Positions 54,783 to 64,000 of a stretch of DNA of 64,000 bases are shown here, piece after piece. This stretch comes from Bryoerythrophyllum caledonicum (taxonomy: Eukaryota; Streptophyta; Bryopsida; Pottiales; Pottiaceae). The position numbers and the translations under genes are program-made. Location: assembly GCA_963971425.1 (NCBI GenBank), contig OZ020516.1, positions 34,770,199 to 34,834,198 of the forward strand. The letters run 5' to 3'. The notes beneath the pieces were generated by a model. The model was given only the letters and a program-made list of their open reading frames with translations, did no database searches and was not told the DNA's origin. Numbering within the stretch: the stretch's first letter is position 1; the number at the start of each line of letters is the position of its first letter.

Positions 54783-57573
54783 AGCTCGCTTTCGTTTGGA
54801 GAAGTTTGTAGTGGACCATCCGAGACTCCTTTTCGGAAGTGAAGATGCGAAAGCCTTTCAAAGCATCGGGCTGGAGAGCTGTGTAGCGGAATCAATTTTT
54901 GATGACCAGTACCAAGATCAAAACAACCAAGAATTCCAAATCTGTGCACTGGGTGACGGAGGCGATCAGTGAGTGTGCTTCTCGGACAGCAATTTCAAAG
55001 GCTGTTCCGACACTTGGCCCTCCGATCGAAAGGTCAGCCGGCGTGACCTCCTTCATGCACAACGACCCTCATCATCAAGTTGTGCTACGAGCTGTAGGGA
55101 TGAAAGTAGGGACAAGCTTCGACACTCAGTAGCACGAAATTCTTTGGCGTAGATTTATGCCCTTTCATGGTTCGACATATCGCCGGGAAGCCTCAGACTG
55201 GGGCGTCTGGGGTGTCGAATCTTGTCCCCACCGCTGAATACTGTTGTTGCAGCTGTTCGGCAGACAGACAGGTTTATCCTCATTTTATTGTAGGAAATAG
55301 TTCAAAATTTAGGTTACTAGTTCAGTGTTGCCAATGCCTGAACTGCCCGATAAAACACACGGGCTGATTCTTTTTTTAATGTATGAAAACCCTGACATTC
55401 TCGACTATTTTCAAACGTCTTTTACTTTTGGGTCTCTCATCTCGGCTGTGTACGTGGGCGGTCGTATTCAATACGACTGTACAAAAACGTACGAAATTCC
55501 TGGCGAGTGTTCTTTTCTAAACACTGGACGGAAGATCGTCTAGCTTTACGCGCGGAGTGGCGACAGGCATTGAGCGCCAAGACAACTGGGTTGACGAACG
55601 CTGGAGATTCTATTGTGCGAGGAATCAAGTTTTCCCCTTCGCGAAGGAGGGGGTCAACTCCAACAGAGGTTCACTCGGCTGGATCTAGCCACTTGAGAAT
55701 TCTCATCCTACTGCTACTGCACACATTCGCGTGCACGTCGTGTAATTACGTGGGCCATGGCGAGAGGCCGCGTCGGGCCCGCCTGTGCGGCGACCCTGCG
55801 GATGGCTCCCATCGGTGGGCCGTCCAGCGCTCCCAAGGCCGCGGCTGGGCGTCTGGGCGCTGGGTCCCGCGCCCCGCAGGACTCGGGGAATTGATGAGAA
55901 AAAGCCAACTACTGTCGATTCCTCAACACCGAACATGGACGGGGAGAGAAATTCCCAAGGAGTAACCGACTTTTGTCATAATGGGCCGCGATCATTATCA
56001 GGGAGGGAGCTCGACACGCGTGATGGGGTCCATTGCGTGATTCAATTTACAGGTGTGCCCCTCACTTACTGTTTGCTTTTAGCTCCTTGTCAAAAGTAGC
56101 TTGATAAGTATTGAGTGTAGTAGTCAGGACAGAGTTTTCGGCGGTCCTAGAGAGACTTGATTACGGAAAAAAACGTATTTGATCACGACAAAGCCTCTTG
56201 GTGTGTGTTTTAGCTTTTTTGCCGGGAAAAAACGACTTTGGGAAAGAGAAGCGTAGGATCAGGTTGCGCAATAAGATGCTTCCTAATTTAGCGCCGAAAA
56301 GCAAGTCGAGGCCCACCATGAATCAGACACCAACATGGCCCACGGGCAGAGCGAGTGAGGGAGCCAGGCACCCTCAAATATGGGTATAATCAATGGATCC
56401 TCATTAATGCCAGGCCACTTGTCGAGTTTTCCTCCGGTAATTACCCTACTAACCTTTCTTGTTACCTCTTCATCTCCCTAACTCGGGCAACCGGTTCAAT
56501 CATACCGTATTGCGAGCATGGTCCTTCCTCGTGTATTTGTGAGAGGCATCTCCGGGTTCGTTCAAAAGTTATGGCGCGAACCCGGAGAGTCAGGCCTCCA
56601 ATTCCATTTTTTCTCATTACTGTCGATGCTTTCTACATTTGCTCACCCTTGTCAACTCTGTTTCATCCTTGCATACCCAACTCTTCCGGAGCTGTTAACA
56701 TGTTGTTTTTGTTTGTTTGTTTTGCGGCACAGAAAACCGAAGATCATTTGCAGAAAGAATTAATTTGTTTTTTCGTTTGCCACCTAACCAACAAGTAACG
56801 TAATCCAGTGCACCTACTGCTGAGAGGCTGCTAGCTGCATGTTGTTCGGGAGGAAGCTCCCCTGTAATACACGACGATGGTAATTATAATAGTGTATTTA
56901 ATGCTTTTTGCGCCGGCCGTGCACTAACGAATTGAAGCACGGTAGGTGTGTCCTAAGAAATGCGGGAAGTGGTTCGAAAAGAAGGGTGGACTTTGGCCCC
57001 AGATGACCTGTGAAAGGTATCGCTCAAGTGGGAGTCAATTCGCAGACTTTGCGGCCCCAGCGCTCTGTACAAGACAAAATGCTGAGGATTGCACGGAGCT
57101 GACGCAGTCATTCCTCTCCCTTTGAATGCTCTCTTCCAGAGGCAGCCCCTTTGCGCAGGTGCACATCATCATGATTTCCAAGCCGTGCCGCAGAGGCCTA
57201 TCCTAATCTCCGCATGCTCCTGGCGGGGTTTGCCTTGTAATTGTTTCTTTCCCTGCAGTAAAGGTCACCTTTATTCGTGTCCAATTTTTTAAAATTTGAA
57301 AATAATAATAATCTCCGCATGGTAAAACCCACTTTCACAAGCGGCAGCCATTTAGGCAAGCACACCCATCCGCCTTATTGTTTCCACCTCTCAAATAGCG
57401 TCTATCCAAAAGCCCCAGATCTGCTAGTGCCCTTTATTTTTGGGCTGCTTGTGTTTAGCCAGAAATCTCACGCCTACCACCCTAACCCACACCGTTATCT
57501 TATAAGAAATTTAGAAGATTCATCCCTTGGTATGTCTGGAGGTTAGGGGTTATAATTAATATTTTCTAGTGAA
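54783..57573. other. Spacer after first MADS gene; no supported gene
   Basis: It contains the 3' flank of MADS copy 1 and a GC-rich patch at 55.74-55.89 kb. Frames such as 55507-55965 and 56355-56798 have no recognisable domain. No repeat longer than short words was noticed before 57.57 kb. Confidence 0.45.
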
Positions 57574-58491
57574 CCCCTCAATTTCCAAGAGTTCCCTCGG
57601 GGGACTATAGAAGGTTCGGGCAGGTTCTTATGGTGTCATTTTGTAATAGTTTTCTTTGAATTTTTTAATGTAGATGGACATTACTAAAAGCTTTGTGTGA
57701 GTGCAATATTTTCCCTATATCTGACATTTAATGAAAAAATTATAGGGTTTTGAAGTACAAATGGGGAGAACGGGCAAGTCGGGCAACTCCAAAAACTTTG
57801 ACTAGGGCACTCTATTGAATGTGAGATTTTCAATACTAGCTAATAATATTATTTCCTATCATATTGTCAATAAAATCTCTTATCTATAGTGAAAAAAGGC
57901 ATATAAATCCAAGTCAAACATTTTCACACATTACACCCAAAAAAGTTCTTCTTTTTCACATAAAACTTCGTGATCGTCATTTTTAATTTTTTCCAGAGCA
58001 TTATGTGGTGTAAAACTTCTTCTTGACCATTTGGATTCTCATTCTAAAACATACTAAGTTCACAAAAAATTATATGGCAAACTGACGATTTTTGAACCTC
58101 CACTCCTTGCACAATTTTTTTGAATATGCTACACCCTTTCTCTACCTCTAAAAATTGGGGTACAAGGAGCTGATATCATGCTTAACATGATGGTAATGAA
58201 TTTAGACCCTATATAGTGCAAAAATTTGACACTAAGTGAAGTCAAAATCTGTTAATCCACTAAATGCAGGGAAGAAAATGGACCCTTTTCACTACTTCAA
58301 ACACTCTAATACCACAATCCGTGCATTCAAACTTTATGATTTTTTTTAATGTAAGTTACTAAATAAGTCTTAATTGAGATCCTACGATCAAAACTAGAAG
58401 TGAAAGTTTTTTTGTTTTGTCCTTACTCATTGTACTATAACAAGCAGTTTTGAAGTGTTTTGGGTGTGAAATTGTCAAAGAAATTTATGGG
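57574..58491. mobile_element. Second copy (B) of the TTAA-flanked element family
   Basis: Collinear with 39193-40122 in the same orientation. Shared stretches include AAGTCAAACATTTTCA, GACCATTTGGATT, CTCTACCTCT..AAATTGG, CATCATGCTTAACA/ATCATGCTTAACA, AAATTTGA.AC.AAGTGAAGTC and GTTTTGAAGTGTTT-type ends. Termini are degenerate (CCCCTCAATTTCC versus CCCATAAATTTCT after reverse complement), and TTAA is no longer intact. It is older than, or more decayed than, copy A. Confidence 0.65.
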
Positions 58492-58511
58492 ATAATTGAT
58501 CTATTTATCAA

Positions 58512-58800
58512 AAGGCACCACAACCTTGGTGTAGTGGTTTGGGTCATGACACACCGGTGAGGTGGTTGTAAGTTCAAGTCTCATTGCCGGCATGGTGCCT
58601 ACCACCATAGTCCACCCAATTACGGTGGGGGTCCCAAGGCCTCGTTTGAATGGGGACCCACAAAGCCCTTGAGGGAGATGACAAGTCGGTTGTCTCTAAG
58701 GCAACTAGTGTAGGGAAGCACGTAGTGTAGAAAAGTGTTTATCCTCAAGAGGGGGGAGTAATTCTATTACACTAGCCTATGTCTTGTGGCCATATGATTA
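58512..58800 (+). mobile_element. tRNA-derived SINE
   Basis: The head contains an A-box-like TTGGTGTAGTGGTTTGGG (58525-58542) and a B-box-like TGTAAGTTCAAGTCTC (58568-58583), with the spacing normal for an internal Pol III promoter. It cannot fold into a full tRNA. A tRNA-unrelated body follows (GGTGGGGGTCCCAAGGCCTC). The 3' boundary is estimated. Confidence 0.6.
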
Positions 58801-58898
58801 GTGAAGAGAATGAACAAACACTATATTCACAGTGGTCTCCTTCAAAGACCGGAGTTCTTCTTCTTCTATTCATTAGTCATTAGTCAGACTGAACACTT

Positions 58899-59058
58899 AC
58901 GTACAAGCTCTCTCGAAAGCTGCTATTGTTTTCATTTGCAATATGAACCAAACTAACACTAAGGGGCGGTTAACACAACGGACCAAGAACCCTTATGTGC
59001 AAGCTCTCTCGAACTCTGCTATTGTTTTCATTTGCAATATGAACCAAACTCACACTAA
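58899..59058. repeat. 96-bp tandem duplication upstream of second MADS gene
   Basis: CAAGCTCTCTCGAA..CTGCTA followed by TTGTTTTCATTTGCAATATG and AACCAAACT.ACACTAA occurs at 58902-58962 and 58998-59058. There are about four differences over 60 bp, so it is recent. Confidence 0.9.
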
Positions 59059-59918
59059 TCTTCTCCATTTTGTGTCAGATGCACAAGCGGATAAGCCGAT
59101 CTGCCAAGGTAAACAATTCACCTCGGAGTCAACGAAAGTCAACGCGCCGAATTTTGACTTGACAACCAAAATTTCCACGCAGGTAAATACCCCACCATTT
59201 TCATCGAAGGAGATGTGGTTGACTGGAGGACGCTCTGGATTTTCTGGTACGAGCCATTCCTTTGATTGCATGACTATCATGATATCACTCGAACTGCTTC
59301 TCGTGGTCCGGCTTCGGCAAGTGGAAAAATACGTAGCATGAGAGGGAAAGGAAGAGTGTTCCTGGGGCAACAGCAACAGCGACTGTAGCTGTGGTAGAAT
59401 CGTAGGCTGAGGTAGAAGCAGAAGCGGGATGAGTGAGAAGCGGAAGGCGAGGTGGGCGTCTGGGGCCCACATGGTCCGGAACTCGGTTCGGCGCGGCTCG
59501 GCTCGGGTTGGGAGTGCTTACGTTTCCCCCCCAACAACGCCCGCTTTGTTGCTGCGACGCAGTTGATGTTCATGTTGATGCAGCACCAGTTGCAGTTGGG
59601 GTTTAAGTTCACACGGTTCTGAGCGAGAGTCGAGTCTGCAAGTGGGCGGCGGCGAGAGAATGATGGGAACGATGCGGCTGGGGCTTGCCAAGTGATTAGA
59701 TCATGAGAATTACTATGTGGGAGTAGCGCCGAGATTCATGTCAACGCTAGCACTGGTCTCTAGATATAGATAGTAAGAAACGTAGCGAGTCTGCTTTTTT
59801 GCGTATTCTTTTTTGGTGGTGGTGCCAGGATTTCCGAGCGCGGTCGTCGTTGTCGTTGTCGTCGTTGTTGCGGGGTCGCGAGAGTGCATTTTGTGGGCGC
59901 TCGGCAAAGGCGGCGCAG
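59059..59918. other. Promoter/5' leader region of second MADS gene
   Basis: GC content rises toward the start codon at 59919. Several open frames on both strands have no domain and look like composition effects. Short GTCGTTGTCGTTGTC-type triplet runs (59842-59870) lie in the probable 5' leader. Confidence 0.4.
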
Positions 59919-62900
59919 ATGGGGAGGGTTAAACTGGAGATTAAGAAGATTGAGAATCCGACCAACAGGCAGGTGACGTACTCGAAGCGTCGGAATGGGC
60001 TCATCAAGAAGGCGTATGAGTTGTCCGTGCTCTGCGATATTGACCTCGCGCTCATCATGTTCTCGCCGTCCGGGAAACTCACGCAGTATTGCAATTGCAG
60101 GTGAAGAGATGATGCGCATAACCCTCTCGGGATCTCACCATGCGCCAGACCCAGACTTTTCTGCGAACCGGCTGCTTCTTTAGTACCCAACTTGTTAGGC
60201 CATCTGAATCTCCGAGTGCCGTCGGAGACCTAGAATGGGAGCTCGTGGTGGGAGGATCGTTTCCTTTTCCTGTGATTTGGGTTTAGTTTTTGACGGAATT
60301 TGGGTGCTGTTGCAGCATTGAGGAGGTTATCGGTCGGTTTGCGCATTTGCCGATGCACGAGAGGAACAAGAGGTATGCGCCTCCGTTTTCTTTCTCCAAA
60401 CCCCTGGCACCTAAATTTTTGCACAAGCTGTGTACTTTAGCTACGCAAAGTTGCTGTTACCCTGCATATAGTGAATCAGTCAGCAAGACGTTTTGGGGTG
60501 TTACTGGGGCAGTTTTGAGGATATGTTGACACGCTTCTCGAATAATCACATGCATCATGACCGCAACAAATACAATAGGTGTGCGTCCCTCCTCTCTGTC
60601 GTGCATTTTCCGAGATCGTTAGTGCATCTTGTATCATGCCTTAGTCTGATCCGAGGCATGTGTTTTCTCTTCTTCCGGCTTTCCGACGCAGTGAACAGTG
60701 AAGTTGTGCCCTAACCAACAACATGTTGTGGTCTTGTGTCGGCGGGATTCTTCTTTTGCGTCTCTCAGGAAGACTGAGAATCTGGAGGTACGTCTGCGTT
60801 TCCGTTTACAGTGACCTCTTCTGACATCAGGATCCGTCCCTCGCACTATATTTACGAGAGTAGATGAACGACAGATTGTTGCTGAGGCGTGCGGAAAAAT
60901 CAAAGTTGCAACTGCATCTCTAATCTGGTGACCGTTTTGCATGAATGCAGTATCTCCATAAGGCATTGAAGAAGCTCGCAGGGGAGAAGGATATTCTCGC
61001 AACTCAACAGCTGAGTTTACCTGGAGGGTCAGTTGCCAGTCTTAATGCCATTCGACTACATGTTTACGGAGTTGTTTGATTATCAGGATTTCTGCATCTC
61101 TAGTGAGACAAGTTGACGTCTGTAAGATCAACTGTTCGCATCCGTTTCAGTAACCCTATTCCTGTAAACCCAAAAATCTGCTTCCTTCGTTATAATACTT
61201 ATCTCTGTGGTTGTGGATTTGTTTCTGTGTGGCGTGGACAATAAATTAGCAGTAAACCAACGTACGAGGTTGAGGTAATTATGCTCGTGACCCTTGTGAT
61301 GTTATTAGTATCCTCTCGGTCACACCATTGTGTCATTGTCATGAGATTCAAGTCTACGCAGGTTAGCTAGATATTTGTTATCCTGTTTTTAGTCACGAAA
61401 TCAGCTTTTGTCGGGTTTGGTTAGGTTGGTTTATTTTCCGAATTGATCTTCACGGTCAATCAGATTCCATCCTGACTCAAAATCTGTTTATCTTTGTCAG
61501 TTGTTGCAACAGGAGTTGAAGAAAGCTCAGCAAGAAAAAGAATTAGTGCAACAACGAGCACGGTGCGAATAACTTCGTTGATCTTTTCTATTCTAGAGTG
61601 CTATCTATCGAACTCGTTATTAATTTTCGGCATCCCTGGATCTGCTTGACTGGCTCATTTGTACGCACGACGTAGAGATAACGTATAGCTGGAATGGCTG
61701 TTTTTGTGATTACAGGTTATATTTGGCTGATGAGCAGCTTCTGCAAGGTGTTACCTCCGTTCAGCAACTTGCGAATATGGAAACGGAATTAGAGCAAGCT
61801 CTGGAGCGAGTGCGTGCGAGAAAGGTAACACATGGACCGAAACGTACTTTAGAAGACAGAGTATCTAGTTGACGGCACAGCCGTAGTCATAGGTAACATC
61901 CAGATCATTGTATACAGGCACTGAACATTCTGAAACGGCTGTTTGCAGAATTATGTGAGCAGCGCCTACCAGGCTGCAACTGCAATGCAACGGCAACAGC
62001 ATGAATTTTTGGGAAACAGTCTGCAGGTATGTAGCTCAGGTTTCCCGGGAACACGTTCAAGCGATTGAAGAGTTTTCTGATGTTCGTTAAGTTCTTCATT
62101 AGTTGTGTGAAACTGATGCTGCATTCCTCCCTGCACCAATATTCACCATCTGTCATCAAACGTGATACCATGTGTTTAGATGATGGCACTAAGGCAGCAA
62201 CAGGCGCAGCAGGCGCAGCAGCATCAGCAGGCGGGAATGGCACAAACACAGACGCAGTTCTTGCATTGGGCCATGCAGCCCGACCGTCCAGAACCCACCC
62301 AAGACTTCATGGAACAGCAATCGAATCCAGCTGCTGCCGCACTCATGCCCGCACCACTGAGCAGGTAACTACCCTGCTCACGATTGTCTTCTTTCTCTGA
62401 ATCGCGTTCTTCAGCTAATATTCTTCTTCTTTTGGTGCTTCAGTCGGGAACCTGGAAGCAACGGTGAAGCAAATCAGGCGTCCGGATTCTTTCCAGGGGC
62501 ACCTCCGTCAGGCTTAGAATCGCTACGACCAATGGGCATGGTGGGAACCAGCCGAGGAATGACCATGCACGAGATGTCGCTTGAACAGCCGCATGTCCAG
62601 TACAACGACGAGCAGAAGAAAGCCAAGGTCGAAGTCAGCCTGGGCTTTGTCACCTCCACCAGTGCCGCTCCTGCCGCCGACGCCGATGGAGCTTCTGAGG
62701 CTGCTGCTTTCTCACGTGACCAACCCGAGCAGAACGCCAGCGGCCCTTCAGACTGGCCGCCTCATCCGGCAAATCATCACCCGAACGCCTTCGGCAACGG
62801 CAACATGTTCTTCGGTCAGGTACGATAAAAAAAGCTCTGAACTTTGCTGAGTCAGAAATTTTGTGTCTGATATTCCCAGGAATACACGTCAATCAGAGCG

Positions 62901-63042
62901 TTTTAGTCAGGTATCTACAATCACAATATTCGACTTCCTGCGTGCTTCTGTAATCGTCTCTGATACCAAGCTTCTGTGATCGTCTCTGACTCTGGTTTTG
63001 TGATTGTAACAGAATGGGCATCATCCTGGAGCTTGGAAATGA
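59919..63042 (+). CDS. MIKC*-type MADS-box transcription factor (tandem copy 2)
   Basis: Paralogue of the gene at 51778. Exons: 59919-60100, 60316-60372, 60513-60578, 60769-60787, 60951-61027, 61253-61274, 61501-61562, 61716-61824, 61949-62026, 62180-62364, 62444-62819 and 63013-63042. All are GT-AG and in phase, giving 420 aa. Within residues 1-60 I count only two differences from copy 1 (CDIDLALIM versus CDIDIALIM, and YCNC versus YSNC). The I-region modules [20 protein letters not shown] and [19 protein letters not shown] are retained. The coiled coil [20 protein letters not shown] is encoded by two exons where copy 1 has one. The C-terminus carries [40 protein letters not shown] and QKKAKVEV. 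The preferred last exon encodes NGHHPGAWK; without it the stop is at 62826-62828. The 7-kb spacing and same strand indicate tandem duplication. Confidence 0.94.
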
Positions 63043-64000
63043 AACGAACGCACAACTTTGAACCGAATATAGTTAGAGAGTCACTGGTAGTGAAGGAACT
63101 CTGGAGAATCGAGATGCGATGGGTACAAGCAAGGAGTCCCAGAAAGACGCACCTTGCTCGCCGATAGCACGAAATCAGGTTTCAAGAGCGTGGAAGCTTC
63201 TGTTCAAGAGCAGTGTGTTCTCTTAGCTTCAGGTAATGTGATCTCTGGTTGTCACCTGGTACGATGCTAAGTGTCCAGATCACAACGCGTTGAACAGATT
63301 GAACCAGCATTTAGATGTTTCAAGCTTTAAATGCCAGAGATTAGCGAGACTTCATGGGAGGGCGTGATTCTGGTCGGAGTAGAATGACTTTGTCACCCTT
63401 AGATATCTGCCCAGTCTTGTGTCCTAGTGTTGCAAGCCGGTGAATCTGAATGTACCATAGTGCTCTTCTCTCTGAATGACAATTGACGTCGTCTTTCCGC
63501 TGTCAATTCACAAGTTCTAGTTTCAGCTCACCGTCTAATTCCAGGTTCTAGAGCTATCTGTGCGTGTGGCGAAACGGCGGTTTTTTTCAAGGTTGTGAAC
63601 CACAGCATTGACAGTATCAGGAAATAGAAGGACGTTCTGCATATGATGTAGTTGGAAGTGGGAGCCAGTTTAATTCTTAAGGTAAATTTGGTGTTCAGTT
63701 CACTTTCTTCACCTGCAAATACGGTAGCGTTTCTCCTGCAATGAAGTTTTCCTCGGTTTTGCTGCTCTAAAAAATCACTCTGATGGTGATGAGTTCCGTG
63801 GACTTTATATGTTTTCTGTAGAATAGATTTTGTTTTGTTTTTATCTTATGTTATTTTATGCATTTGAGCATCGCAAAATAACCTATGATAACCATGAGGT
63901 TCTAAAGGTTTTAACTTGTACATTGAGATTCTGAAGTTGATTGATGATGTTTTTTTCAATACGATGTGTTGATGTGAGGATACTTTGCATTTTATTGGAA
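63043..64000. other. 3' flank of second MADS gene
   Basis: Probably 3' untranslated region followed by intergenic DNA. The last 250 bp become T-rich. No other gene is supported before the window ends. Confidence 0.45.

Noticed and set aside
1..64000. tRNA and rRNA genes
   Set aside because: Scanning for B-box GGTTCRANYCC and cloverleaf ends found only the SINE head at 58.5 kb; no complete tRNA or rRNA segment was recognised by eye.

Overview
This is a nuclear genomic window from a land plant. The evidence is genes with many short GT-AG introns, TTTAGGG-type telomere-like motifs in introns, and plant transposon families (CACTA/TNP2, MULE, Helitron, Ty3-gypsy). A tandem pair of MIKC*-type MADS-box genes, together with a Tet-like oxygenase and a Tc1-type element, suggests a non-seed plant (bryophyte or lycophyte). 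That placement is an inference; I cannot name the species.

Layout. 0.5-2.3 kb: a complete minus-strand SPC25 kinetochore gene in six exons. 3.1-9.4 kb: a decayed MULE DNA transposon with inverted subterminal repeats, itself interrupted. 9.5-11.0 kb: a minus-strand pseudogene of the Tet-like 2OG-Fe(II) oxygenase family. 12.1-12.8 kb: minus-strand fragments of a GH1 beta-glucosidase and a Rieske-type protein, lying next to a CACTA transposon (13.6-20.65 kb) whose 3' part holds a degenerate tandem-repeat block. 20.7-26.2 kb: gene-poor, with a Ty3-gypsy integrase relic. 26.2-29.3 kb: RFC4 (replication factor C subunit, 11 exons, minus strand). 30.8-31.4 kb: an unrecognised ORF. 31.9-33.5 kb: a Tc1 helix-turn-helix fragment joined to a cytochrome P450 pseudogene. 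33.7-35.9 kb: a complete Maf/HAM1-like nucleotide pyrophosphatase gene (minus strand). 37-41 kb: small non-autonomous elements. 41.66-45.63 kb: a Tc1-like DD34E transposon with TA target duplication and a nested non-autonomous CACTA element. 45.7-49.7 kb: a Helitron Rep-helicase relic. 51.24-51.44 kb: a 200-N assembly gap. 51.8-54.8 and 59.9-63.0 kb: two complete tandem MIKC* MADS-box genes separated by a repeat copy and a tRNA-derived SINE.

The intact genes are unrelated housekeeping functions (kinetochore, replication clamp loading, nucleotide-pool sanitation) plus the duplicated transcription-factor pair. I see no pathway cluster. The five intact genes were assembled exon by exon: every junction has GT/AG ends and a compatible phase. 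The most unusual items are the Tet-like oxygenase relic, the nested Tc1/CACTA/Helitron block, a TTAA-flanked repeat family, and the group of captured gene fragments.
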